Both the position numbers and the translations under genes were made by a program. Under the pieces are notes generated by a model. The model made no database searches. It saw nothing but the letters and a program-made list of their open reading frames with translations, and was not told where the DNA came from. Source: Apoderus coryli (lineage: Eukaryota; Arthropoda; Insecta; Coleoptera; Attelabidae). Taken from it: a stretch of 64,000 bases of DNA. The stretch is taken from contig OU452198.1 of the NCBI GenBank assembly GCA_911728435.2, positions 30,905,902 through 30,969,901 on the forward strand. The letters are read 5' to 3'. Every line of letters begins with the position of its first letter. The first letter of the stretch is position 1. Shown in pieces: positions 23,410 through 33,389 of the stretch.

Positions 23410-23886
23410 TGTCGACCCATGCCTCGGTCTGGTTTCTATCGAATTAGACTGGGGCCCTGCTAAATTAAACAAAATTCCTTGTGTAGGTAAAGCCAACATT
23501 TTAGTCCGCTTTGCCACGAAATTATTTTCATTTATTATATTTACGGACATGAAATCCTCTTAATTTTTCATTATTTGGCATTAAACATCGACGGCAGAAC
23601 GCTTGGAGACCACCGTCCGAGCATTGCTGAAACCCAAATATTTGGGAGGTGCTGGCAGAAGGATAAAATGGTCTCCTGCTAGCGTTTTGTGTTCATACTA
23701 TTTTTATTTATATTTATTTCTATTTATACGACTGGTTTTACCTATACATTGAGTTTGTTCGGCCTCTGCATGGTATGGGATATGCATTACTATGTACATG
23801 TAGATGATATATGTTTACATGTGTCTACTGTTGTGTATCCTATTGTGCTTAAATGCAGGCCGATATTTGTGATGGGCAGCGACTAT

Positions 23887-23934
23887 GGTGCTCTGACGAG
23901 CTCATAACAAGAGCGAAACGAATTCGTCAGTACC
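23887..23934 (+). ncRNA. Type I hammerhead ribozyme (right arm 2)
   Basis: Identical to right arm copy 1, 525 bases downstream. Confidence 0.92.
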
Positions 23935-24411
23935 TGTCGACCCATGCCTCGGTCTGGTTTCTATCGAATTAGACTGGGGCCCTGCTAAATTAAACAAAAT
24001 TCCTTGTGTAGGTAAAGCCAACATTTTAGTCCGCTTTGCCACGAAATTATTTTCATTTATTATATTTACGGACATGAAATCCTCTTAATTTTTCATTATT
24101 TGGCATTAAACATCGACGGCAGAACGCTTGGAGACCACCGTCCGAGCATTGCTGAAACCCAAATATTTGGGAGATGCTGGCAGAAGGATAAAATGGTCTC
24201 CTGCTAGCGTTTTGTGTTCATACTATTTTTATTTATATTTATTTCTATTTATACGACTGGTTTTACCTATACATTGAGTTTGTTCGGCCTCTGCATGGTA
24301 TGGGATATGCATTACTATGTACATGTAGATGATATATGTTTACATGTGTCTACTGTTGTGTATCCTATTGTGCTTAAATGCAGGCCGATATTTGTGATGG
24401 GCAGCGACTAT

Positions 24412-24459
24412 GGTGCTCTGACGAGCTCATAACAAGAGCGAAACGAATTCGTCAGTACC
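24412..24459 (+). ncRNA. Type I hammerhead ribozyme (right arm 3, last)
   Basis: Identical to the others. Its unit continues 160 bases past the cleavage site before the array ends at the TTTGAGTCAAAC direct repeat. Confidence 0.92.
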
Positions 24460-24613
24460 TGTCGACCCATGCCTCGGTCTGGTTTCTATCGAATTAGACT
24501 GGGGCCCTGCTAAATTAAACAAAATTCCTTGTGTAGGTAAAGCCAACATTTTAGTCCGCTTTGCCACGAAATTATTTTCATTTATTATATTTACGGACAT
24601 GAAATCCTCTTAA

Positions 24614-24625
24614 TTTGAGTCAAAC
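24614..24625 (+). repeat. 12-base direct repeat flanking the array, right copy
   Basis: TTTGAGTCAAAC, identical to 20572-20583. The site itself is nearly palindromic (TTTGA/TCAAA). Confidence 0.75.
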
Positions 24626-25193
24626 TTTTAAAGGAAATAAAAAAAAAACCTGTATTTTGTGTGTGTGTGACGAAATGTCATTAAAATCGCATTTATAATA
24701 AACCGATAAAATTATTATTGGCTTTCCAGAATCTTTGAAGTAATCTTAGTATTAGATATATTAGATATCTGTAAATTAAAGAAAACAAAATAATTATGTA
24801 ACAGGCACGTAGCGGTCTAATAATATGTCAGTGCCATCAATAGGTATTTAATAGATATAGCTTGACCGTGGGAAATCGTTTGCCATTCAAGACGTCGCGA
24901 TCGTCCTGCAATTTACATCGATTTGTATTTATTTTTACTTACATGTATAATATTGAGTTCAAGGCAGCATTAAACTAAAACTATTTATATAACATAAGAG
25001 CATAGAAGTATTTGACTCTGTATAAGTGTTCGCCAGATAGTTAGGAGTGTTGCCCTCTTGGAAACCAATAATTTTATAATAATATATGACTATTTTCCAT
25101 ACTCTCTAATTAAGAAAATATTTTACATTGACTTTGAGAAACTATATTTGATAATCCTAGATAAATGTAACTGTAACTCTATATGAATATCAT

Positions 25194-25235
25194 GCCACTG
25201 ATGATGAGAAAAAAGTATCTCGAAACATTTATGGT
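25194..25235 (+). ncRNA. Hammerhead ribozyme, minimal stem III type
   Basis: GCCA-CTGATGA-T, then stem II GAGA/TCTC with an AAAAAGTA loop, then GAAAC, AT, TTA as the NUH triplet, and TGG(T) pairing back to GCCA. The second stem III pair is lost (C opposite U), so activity may be weak. The shared tail TGTGGAGTAGACGTAG follows at about 25273. It forms the right-facing outer element of the 18.5-25.6 kb complex. Confidence 0.6.
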
Positions 25236-25856
25236 AGCGTATTGTAATTGACAAATATAAAGTGTTCATTTGTGGAGTAGACGTAGTATTATTTCAATTG
25301 AATAATGATATAACTCCTCGCAATAATATGGATTACTTTAAAAATAAAAAAAAAACTTTTATATACGGATATGGTTTAAATTGAAAAATTAACTACTTAA
25401 TTTAAATAACGAATATACAATTACATTTTTACCGCCCTCGTAACAATAATTTGTAAACATGCGTGCATAAATGCCCCCGTATTTCGCTTTCTCGGCTATA
25501 TGTTGTATTGTTGTATGCCCCGATACGCGGCTTCTCTCTGTAAATACCACAGAAAGGATACCCACCAGAGTGGGTATACTGTATCTTATATTTACGCTGG
25601 TTGAAGTAACTATAGTTTACAGTTTTCAGCCATTGCGTTTATAAGGACAATCTTTCTGCCGATAAAAAATATCAGCTGTATCCAAGCTTCTATAAATAAA
25701 GTATCGGATACTTCTAACTTAGCAAAGTATCCGATCTTTTCTATTGGATAGATACTTTTTGCACATCTCTAGTGCCAGAGTCAAGGCTCCACTATGTACT
25801 GGGTGGTCTTTGACTTTTGTGCATTTTTAACCTACCCCTGTAACTTATTTATACAA

Positions 25857-25982
25857 AATGGCAGCAGACATGTTTCGATTCTCTAAGGAATTATCTTCAG
25901 TGCTTACATCTGTATTGAAAATAACCTGCATTTAATAAACCAAGTTTGAGTGGATGAACGACAGTTTCATTTGAATCTTTAT
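25857..25982 (-). mobile_element. ~125-base hammerhead-bearing insertion in a transposon arm
   Basis: The left arm reads AACTTATTTA, then this insert, then TTTATTTATGATTC. The right arm (about 32250-32275) is uninterrupted. The bases around the junction (TTATTTA) are repeated at both sides, consistent with a short target duplication. On the minus strand the insert begins AGATTCAAATGAAAC and ends shortly after a hammerhead, a SINE-like layout with a 3'-terminal ribozyme. Confidence 0.65.
25864..25903 (-). ncRNA. Hammerhead ribozyme in the short insertion
   Basis: Minus strand: GCA-CTGAAGA core, a stem II built on ATTC/GAAT, then GAAAC, AT, GTC and TGC pairing back to GCA. N7 is A, which the family allows. 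The junction between core and stem II is slightly irregular (extra TA), so the fold is good but not perfect. Confidence 0.6.
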
Positions 25983-26389
25983 TTATGATTCTTTTTTGTT
26001 TGTGTGAAAACATTCGCAAGGCACTTTTTTGAGAGGAATGCAGTGGTGTCTCTAGTTTTTTTTTAAAGAGTGGTGTTGAAACTATGACATAAACTTGGAG
26101 TTTTTCTTATGGACTACCATGTATATTTTTGCATATATCCAAATATATATAATACTTGCCACTTATCTTTTGAAACTTTTGTTTTATTAATGTGTTCAAA
26201 TAATGTTAGATGCGCCTTTCAAAATTTGGCGTGGCATGCTGCAAAAAAATAGCGAAGTAACTTTGGCATCCAACAGTCGCTCTCAAACAATTAGTATTTT
26301 TTCATTCAAATCCAAGTTCTTAAGTTTGTGATGAGTTTAGTTATACATGACGAATTATTTTACAACAAATTTGTAGACCTGGAATTACA

Positions 26390-26770
26390 TGGAACGAAAT
26401 TATATCTGATCGAATTTTTCAAAATTGGTTAATTTGGTTAAAAGATTTAAAACACATTGCGGATTTAAAAATACCTAGATGTTATTTTTACTCATTGGGA
26501 AGTGCTCGGTTTATAGATTTACATATTTTTTGTGATGCAAGCGGAGAAGCTTTTGCATGTGCAGCGTATCTATGAATAATTTTAGACGATCAAATTGAAG
26601 TTTGTTTTATTTCTTCTAAAGCAAGAGTATGTCCTCTAAAACCACTATCTATACCGAGGCTAGAATTGCAGGCTGCAGTAATGGGTAGTAGACTTCTAAC
26701 TACTATCAGAAAAGAATCGGGACTTAATATCAATAATTCCTATTTATGGTCAAATGCTTCCCCTTTTAAA
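26390..26770 (+). pseudogene. BEL/Pao retrotransposon Pol fragment (peptidase A17/RNase H region)
   Basis: The frame reads WLIWLKDLKHIADLKIPRCY, then LHIFCDASGEAFACAAYL (a stop follows), then SKARVCPLKPLSIPRLELQA. These blocks are diagnostic of the BEL/Pao Pol region between reverse transcriptase and RNase H. One in-frame stop and truncation at both ends make it a fossil. It runs opposite to the adjoining gag-like fragment. Confidence 0.75.
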
Positions 26771-27450
26771 CATTTTTGTAACTTTGCCATTTTTTCATCA
26801 TCAGTATATTTACAAACTTCACTTCTTCTTCTGTACTGCGAAATAAACAACGGCCAAGCCTCAGGTTTACTATCAAAATTTGGTAGTTCTTTATCCTATT
26901 CACAATTCTTTCTGATGATTCAGGATTTTGTGCACTTTTTATTGCTTTTTCAATCACATGACATAATTTGGATAAAGAATTATCACTATCATTAACGAAA
27001 CTGTCGTGATTTACACTTGAAAGTTGGTCTTTGGTCTTTGATTGCACAATCATTATTATTCATCCAGTCAAAGATTAATGTACACAATAGATAGTCAGCC
27101 TATATGGGAAATAAAACAAAAATTTAAACTGTCTCGACACGAGCTACATCTATTAGAAAAACATGCAACCATGGAAATTGTAGATGGCGTTATATGTATT
27201 GTGTTGAAATAAAATAATCATATGGGCAATGTTAGACAAGGACGAGTATACTTTCCCCTACGAGGTGGGAGTTTGTTTTTATATTATAGGTATCATATAT
27301 GTACTACTGTGCAGCAGTGTTTTTTGTTTAAAATTATATGGTATACGTATACCTATCTACGCAAAGATTAATGTGTATGTACGAAAATAAAAAAAATTAC
27401 TATAATAGTATAAATATACAGGGCTGGTTAATTAAATGTTTTAGATAATA

Positions 27451-27492
27451 ATTTTAAATGACTAAAATAATATTATTTTAGTCATTTAAAAT
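27451..27492. repeat. Perfect 42-base palindrome
   Basis: Two 21-base halves meet with no spacer (ATTTTAAATGACTAAAATAA + T, and its inverse). It lies inside the 27070-29064 element. Such perfect palindromes are usually short-lived, so it is either recent or an end-to-end joining product. Confidence 0.85.
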
Positions 27493-28427
27493 TTCGGATA
27501 GCTATAAGGATGCATCAAAAAGTTATATTTAAATTAACGAAATTTGGCGTTATAGATAGGACTTCCGGTTATTACCTGATTCAGTTTTAAGGATCAAACT
27601 CAAACAGCAGATTCAACTTGTCGTTAACATTATGAAAAAATAAATCTCAGAGGCGGGTAAATTAAAGGAGCATACAGGCGTGAAATGCTACCGTAACTTT
27701 TTTATGCACATTTTTTGCGTGTGTTTCAATTCGGAGATGTAAAATCTAACAAATTATATACGTAATAAATGTATCCTTCTGTGATATTGATAGAAATTTG
27801 TACCAAATTTGATTAAAATCTGTTAAGCGGTTTTTGCGTTTTCGTGGATACAGACAGACAGACAGAAATTTTTTTAAAACTACTTATTTATGTATAAAAT
27901 GACCAAAAACAAGTATTTCCGGTGAAATTAAAAAAAAAATTTTTTCATGAAACTAATACTCTCCATATACTATTACATATATGATATGGAGAGCTAAAAA
28001 TATTCACAAAAAAATAACTAAGCAGCCAAAGATTAACTTATTAATCTTTGGTAGTATCAAAGATTAAATTAAATATATTAATTCTCTTCAAAACAAAATC
28101 AGTAGGTATGAAAACAATGAAAATCGCAATAACAGAGACAGACTATTATAATAGGTATACCTAATATAATATAGGTAGCAATGATAATTTTTTTTATTAT
28201 AGGTATTATAAGATCTACAACAATCTTGTTACATCTTTGCCACATTGTCTACGTGAAATATTTAAAATATATGTAATAAATTGAAAAAGTACCTAGTCCA
28301 TTCTTAAGTGGAGTTATAATTTTGACAAAGAATAATGTACATTAATACCTATTTGATTTCGGTATTGGTATAAAAGTCTAATATCCACGAAATAAATTTA
28401 ATATAATAATCATTAATCCATGTCATA

Positions 28428-28468
28428 CAACATGTTTCAAGACTAGACCAGTCCCATAATCAGTGGCG
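28428..28468 (-). pseudogene. Damaged hammerhead, left member of a divergent pair
   Basis: Minus strand: GCCA-CTGATTA (G8 changed to T), stem II GGGACT/AGTCTT, GAAAC, AT, GTT. The missing invariant G8 should abolish or severely reduce cleavage. It is an inverted copy of 28596-28636. Confidence 0.6.
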
Positions 28469-28595
28469 AGCAATAATTAAATCAAAAGCTTTTAGCTTTT
28501 ATATATTTAGATTTTTTTTATATTCATCAACAAATTATTACAATGGAGTCAAAAGTATGTTTCTATCTAAAAGCTTTTCATTTAGCGATTGTTCG

Positions 28596-28636
28596 CCACT
28601 GATCATGGGACTGGTCTAGTCTTGAAACATGTATGA
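28596..28636 (+). pseudogene. Damaged hammerhead, right member of a divergent pair
   Basis: GCCA-CTGATCA (G8 changed to C), the same stem II, GAAAC, AT, GTA. The two members of the pair carry different bases at the same invariant position, so G8 changed at least twice. The flanks CATGTCATAC / GTATGACATG continue the inverted repeat (28395-28480 with 28575-28660). Confidence 0.6.
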
Positions 28637-29622
28637 CATGGATTAAATATTAATATATTAAATTTAATTCATAGAGATTAGGCTTTTATTTCAATACTGT
28701 ACTTGTAATAAATCACCCTGTGTGTTTCTTTTACCGACGAATCGGCAACAGCACGACACACACCACATTCGCTTGTTTTTTTTTCTACCCTCCCTGCGTA
28801 TCCCCTCCAGATTAATACAGAATTTCATCAATTTCTCTCTCTGACAATACAGCATTGCCGGTGCATATCTGTTGCAAATCATGTAAATAATTGTTATACG
28901 TTGCGTTTTGTTTCTGATATTAATAAACTACAAAACGGTTTCTGGCTGTGACAATACTGCTCTATGCTGTACACGCTAGTATACGCCACGTAGTGGCAGG
29001 CATACTTAGAGATGTTCTGATTTTAATGCATTGGGCTGACTATCTATTGTGTAGATTAATCTTTGTTCCAGTCTTTAACATTATTTAATTTTTCTGAAGA
29101 ATGCAAACTTATTTTACTGTCACTAAGTTTACTACCACTTTCATAATCGTCATTTTCAAATTCCTCGTCTAATTCTGCTTCAGCAATTTCTCTTACTAAT
29201 TCAATAATTTATCGTTTTGCTTCCAATTCATGTTTCAATAGTTCTGCTTTGGCTTTTTCTGCTTCTAGAATTAATTTGTTTTTTTCGATTATTATTTTCG
29301 ATGTTTTTGAATTTATACTTTTCGAACTACCTTGTTCATTTCTTGCATTTGACTCTTTAACCGACCCAGCATTATTATCATTATTAAATCCGTGCAAGGG
29401 TCTTATATCTCCTAAAAAAATTTTGCAAGACTATTCCTTGGCAGTTCTTGTCAAAATTTTTTGAATTTTCTAGTTTCTGGATTTAAATCTTCCAGAGGGA
29501 TTCTTGGACTGTAAATAACTATTCCCCGTTTAGTTCAGGTGTTCTCGGAGGACCATGTAAAAATTTCTCATCTATTTTTGTCCATAATTTGATGTTTTAC
29601 CAGATTTATATCAACTGACAAG

Positions 29623-29811
29623 TTACATCAAATTATTATTATTTAGTCTCTCTTCAACTAAATGAGGGAAATTCGGCGATTCTTTAACATTAAGGTTTTT
29701 TACAAATTGAGCAGAACACGGAGAACATGTCGCTCCAAATTTCATTACTAACGTTTCATATTCTTCTATTTCTTTTGTTTTATTTCCATCTAAAGTGTTA
29801 TTGCGAATCAC
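29623..29811 (-). pseudogene. BEL/Pao reverse transcriptase fragment
   Basis: Minus-strand YETLVMKFGATCSPCSAQFV matches the FGATSSP..AQY block of BEL/Pao reverse transcriptases, just before the YVDDYL box, which is missing. It lies upstream, on the same strand, of the gag-like piece, i.e. in reversed order compared with an intact element, so the BEL sequence has been rearranged. Confidence 0.7.
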
Positions 29812-31900
29812 ATGAAGATGCTCAGGCTGCCCGCAATCTTTACTTTGACCGCTACCCTGAAAGAAGACAACCTTTTCGCGATTTGTTTTCCCGTTTGCAG
29901 CGAAATCTTCTCACCTACGGTGCGTTTAAAAATCCAAGACCAAGAACATACCAAGCTCGAAATAGGGACAGAGAAGTAGAAGAAATAACTATTTTAGGGG
30001 AAATTTAAAATCGGACAAATCTTTCATTACGTAAAATGCAGTTGAATACAGGTATACCAAAAACTACTGCTTTGCGAATACTGAAAAACAATAAATTCAA
30101 ACCCTATAGAGTGAGAAAGATTCACAAGCTGCAACCAAATGACCCACAATTCAGGCTCGAGTTCTGCCAATGATATTTGAGAAAATCTGCTGATGACAAG
30201 CAGGTTTACGTGTCTTATGGGGAGCATGAACGTGTGGCGGCGGAGCGCAGCTTCAACAATACCTTAAATAATATCTTTGTTTACTGTTCGAACCACGGTT
30301 TGAAAGTTAACCCACTGAAATCTAAAATAATCTACTTTGGTTTAAAACACGACACAAATAAATTAAAGATCGAAATAGATAATAGCAGTGTCCTCTCCTA
30401 CACGGAGGTAAACAACTTGGGCATTACGTTTGATGAAATATTGAGATTCCGAACGCATGTTAACAAAATTGTTCAGAGATCATTTATGACTTTACGGAAC
30501 TTGTTTCGCAGTAGACACTTACTAAATGTTAAATTAAAAAAGCAGCTGTGCGAAAGTTTAGTTTTGAGCCATTGTAATTTTGGAGATGTCATTTATGGTC
30601 CATGTTTAGATAATAAGAGCAGCTATAAAATACAAAAAATCCAAAACTCGTGTGTTCGTTTTGTATTTGGTCTTAGGGCGCCTGACCATGTAAGCGATAA
30701 ATTGAGAGAGCTACGGTGGCTACGAATGACTGAACGTAGAGACTTGCATATCGCTTGCATGGTACACAAGGTATTAACAATGAATTTTCCGTCGTATTTA
30801 AGGAACAAATGTGTACGCGACTCATGACAGACACACAAGATATCGCCACCTCCTGAGTACACCTAAACATAGTACAGCCCTTTTTCAGAGATCTTTTTCA
30901 TATATTGGAGCTCGGTTGTACAATCGGTTGGCAACGTCTCTGAGTTCTTTGGGGACAGCGAGCTTTAGAAAGAAACTCAAGAAATATCTGTTGGATAGAA
31001 GTGGGTAGCAATGGTCGTTGTGAATTTCCTTTGTTGATTTTATTTCGTTTTGATTTTTCTCATTTTCTTGATTTTATTTGTTTTCTGTTTCTTTTTCGCC
31101 TGCGTGGCTAACTGTGTTATTACAATATTTAATTTAGTACAGGTAAATTTTTGGTATGTGACAAATACTTAGAATTTTTTATGACTTCTTATGCACAATG
31201 TAATTTGATATTGTATTTGATTTGTTGTATAAATGCTCGGTTAAAAACAGCTTGCTGAAATTCGCCGAGTTAAAAATAAAGACCATTTATTATTATTATT
31301 ATTATTAATATGGTGAAAACCGGAATGTAGCGCAGAACATTATATGGACTGATCAAGCGTGCATAAGCAGCGCTGGCATTTTCAACAGATACAATTCCTA
31401 CAATTGGACTTTGGAAAATCCACATATTACCATGGAGACACAGAATCAAGGCCGATACAGCAACGATGGGTCGGTATTTTCAGAGGAAGGTTTATTGGTA
31501 TCTATATCTTTGAGGGTAGCCTTACAGCATCGCGATATCTGGAAATATTACGGAAGTTTGTTGATTTATTGATGATTTGCCATTAACGGAAATTGAAAAC
31601 GTATACTTCCACAAGACGCACAGATTATAAGGACATTTTTAAACCAACAATTTGGGCACAATTGACTTGGCAACCGGGGCCCTGTTCATTGGCCAGCAAG
31701 GTCCCCCGATCTAACGCCTCTGGATTTCTACCTTTGGGGAAGAATAAGAAACCACACATATAAGCGAAATCCTGTTTCTCGAGATGCGTTGGAAGCAGCA
31801 GTGCGATATGCTTTTGATTTTATATCTGCGGTAGAATTAATCAATGCTGTTAATCATGTCCAGGAGCGAAGTCAAATAATATGCTTTAATTTAAATGGTA
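29812..31900 (+). pseudogene. DUF4817/Tc1-like transposase split by a LINE
   Basis: Part one (29812-30190) has the N-terminal HTH domain AARNLYFDRYPERRQPFRDL, the RLQRNLLTYGAF linker and, after frameshifts, NTGIPKTTALRILKNNKFKP and LRKSADD. Part two (31309-31900) resumes with NIIWTDQACISS (first catalytic D), ENPHITMETQNQGRYSN and, later, PVHWPARSPDLTPLDFYLWG (third catalytic block). Removing the LINE at 30184-31308 restores the expected order. Multiple stops and frameshifts make it dead. It is the transposase of the 25799-32404 transposon. Confidence 0.8.
30184..31308 (+). pseudogene. CR1/Jockey-like LINE, 5'-truncated at the RT active site
   Basis: It begins at ADD, within what would be the YADD box, then VYVSYGEHERVA, KVNPLKSKIIYFG, NLGITFDEIL, SHCNFGDVIYGP and, after a frameshift near 30815, the C-terminus TALFQRSFSYIGARLYNRL to KKYLLDRSG. 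It ends in a (TTA)n tail at 31287-31308, the hallmark of this LINE group. It is inserted in sense orientation in the transposase gene. Confidence 0.8.
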
Positions 31901-32699
31901 TTCAATTTGAACTACGTACTCTTTGTTCTTGTTATTTTTTATTAAATTGATTAAATTAATTTATTATGATATTGTTTTTTGCAAGATAAATTTTCAAAGA
32001 CGCATCTAACATTATTTGAAAACATTAATAAAACAAAAGTTTCAAAAGATAAGTGGCAAGTTTTACATACATTTGGAAAGGTAATTTAATTTCTAAAACG
32101 AATATGCAAAAATATACAGGGTAGTAGATAAGAAAAATTACAAGTTTATGTCATAGTTTCAACACCAGTCTTTAAGAAAAAAAAATAGAGACACCACTGG
32201 ATTCCCCTCAAAAAAGTGCCTTGCGAATGTTTTCACAGAATCAAAAAACAATCATAAATAAATAAGTTACAGGGGTAGGTTAAAAATGCACAAAAGTCAA
32301 AACTTTCGTTTGAAAATCGAGCTCGTGACATGTAGGTTAGTTTCCTTCTAATTCCTCTAGAAATCGGTGTTTCCTATCAAAAGTGTCCAATTTGGACCAC
32401 TCTGTACATACCCTAATACTCGAATGGTCCTGCCAGGAAAGCTCATGCAAATAACATCTGAACCTCATTGTGATTTTTTTTTTTTGAAAACAAATCATTT
32501 ATTCTTTCTAACAAAATTACTACAATACATTTTGAGTCCTAACAGTGCTAAAAACACTGGTACCAAGGATACTAATAATACCATACGCTACGAACTTCAT
32601 AAGATAAACAATAATGTAATTTAATCCTTACAATAGAAAAACAAACAGGAAGTTGGGACAAAATATTGACAGATACAACACAATGCATGGTTCTAGACT

Positions 32700-32903
32700 C
32701 TAAGGTGAACTCAGCTCAAGGTGCATCTCTACATATTCTTCTTTAAATTTAGCTTTACTAGGAGCTTGCCTTAATAATTCCGGCAATGAATTGAACGCCC
32801 GTGCCGCCTCGTAAATTGGATTATGCAAACCCTTATTTGTTCTTATATTAGCCTGATGAATATTATGAGAGGTTCTTGTGAAATGATGATGTAGCTCGTT
32901 GGA
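32700..32903 (-). pseudogene. Non-LTR retrotransposon C-terminal fragment
   Basis: Minus-strand frame ELHHHFTRTSHNIHQANIRT, then AARAFNSLPELLRQAPSKAKF, ending at a TAG stop (32700-32702). This is the last conserved block of CR1/Jockey-like ORF2 proteins (...WNxLPxxIR...S...FK). Nothing upstream is preserved. Confidence 0.6.
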
Positions 32904-33389
32904 AAATATAAAAGGAGTGTTACAAGTGATTTATTTATAAAATTGACAGCATGCGCTGTTGTATTTGTATAAATAAAATTTAGTTTGACCACTGTTATAC
33001 TTATTTACATATGATTTTATTAAATAACACATTCGTTGAAAAATTTATGGCGATTATAGAAAATCAAGTGCTGTATCATAGACAAGGAGGAGTACTTACA
33101 GCTAGCTGGATGACCTCGTTTATTGCATTTAATACCGACTCTCCCACCTAATCGAATGAAAATTAAACAAAAATCGTATATACACATGCATTTCATTGAC
33201 CTTCGATCTTAGACCTTTAACTTCCGAGAAATTATATGTTAGTGGGCGCATGAAATTTGTTCTTTTTACCTATATTTACCTATAGTAGGTATCGTAGATT
33301 GCGTTCTCAGGCTTTTTTGCCAGGATACACAACATATTTACCTATATGATATTTAATAACCATCAATACACCATTATTAATTACTCAGT

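Larger units (their letters stand above)
20584..24613. repeat. Divergent array of 525-base hammerhead-encoding units
   Basis: The left arm (20584-22873) holds about 4.4 units read on the minus strand; the right arm (22874-24613) holds about 3.3 units read on the plus strand. Unit spacing is exactly 525 bases, judged from identical features at 23164, 23689 and 24214 and at 20733, 21258, 21783 and 22308. Units are almost identical; the one difference I noticed is A to G at about 23649. Each full unit has a canonical hammerhead, a second hairpin domain and a 72-codon frame with no known homology. The outer ends of the two arms fall at similar places in the unit, about 128 and 160 bases after the cleavage site. 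Metazoan retrozymes are the closest known parallel. Confidence 0.9.
18490..25620. mobile_element. Nested inverted-repeat complex built from hammerhead-bearing elements
   Basis: The outermost arms, about 18490-18780 (minus) and 25300-25620 (plus), are inverted copies of one another; they share, for example, the CGTATTTCGCTTTCTCGGCTA block. Inside the left arm edge, GTTTTATTTG...GGAGTAGACGTTG-type tails and the 3' half of a hammerhead point left. Inside the right edge a hammerhead at 25194 points right. Within this lie a second divergent pair (19202-19345 and 19612-19745), a lone truncated hammerhead (19148) and the 525-base array. No reverse transcriptase frame was found, so the copies look non-autonomous or terminal fragments, perhaps Penelope-like (inference). 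Confidence 0.65.
27070..29064. mobile_element. 2-kb TIR element inside a gag-like frame
   Basis: The termini AAAGATTAATGTACACAATA and, inverted, TATTGTGTAGATTAATCTTT extend over about 33 bases with one mismatch. CCAGTC flanks both sides (27064-27069 and 29068-29073, three extra bases on the right), and removing the insert restores the gag-like protein (KDW|MNN). Motifs like the terminus (CAAAGATTAA) recur inside at 27362, 28025 and 28066. No transposase was found. It carries a perfect 42-base palindrome and a damaged divergent hammerhead pair. Confidence 0.65.
26766..29400 (-). pseudogene. BEL/Pao gag-like fragment split by a TIR element
   Basis: Minus-strand reading runs from 29397 (ARNEQGSSKSINSKTSK, then a coiled-coil KLILEAEKAKAELLKHELEA, stop, REIAEAELDEEFENDDYE) to KLNNVKDW at 29068. 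It resumes at about 27069 as WMNNNDCAIKDQ, with a further frame down to 26766. The charged coiled coil followed by a serine-rich linker resembles BEL/Pao Gag N-termini. The 2-kb insert 27070-29064 interrupts it. Assignment of the last part (26766-27053) is tentative. Confidence 0.5.
25799..32404. mobile_element. Tc1/mariner-like transposon heavily invaded by other elements
   Basis: Inverted arms (about 25799-26240, and 31985-32404) share blocks such as AACCTACCCCTGTAACTTAT, the TTTGAAACTTTTG region and AATAATGTTAGATGCGCCTTT. The ends look like TA|CTGGGTGGTC and GGACCACTCTG|TA. Between them lie transposase pieces (29812-30190 and 31309-31900), BEL/Pao fragments, a 2-kb TIR element, a CR1-like LINE and, inside the left arm, a 125-base hammerhead insertion. 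The original element would be about 2.5 kb. Exact termini are provisional because the right arm has extra sequence near its end. Confidence 0.65.

Noticed and set aside
20733..24432. The 72-codon frame in the array as a conserved protein gene
   Set aside because: It is identical in every unit only because the units are identical. It has no known homologue and overlaps the ribozyme at its end.
20584..24613. A CRISPR array or LTR retrotransposon
   Set aside because: The repeats are 525 bases with no spacers, inverted halfway, and carry no primer-binding site, gag or pol.
26766..27053. An independent host gene on the minus strand
   Set aside because: It continues the gag-like frame interrupted by the 2-kb element and lies within transposon debris.
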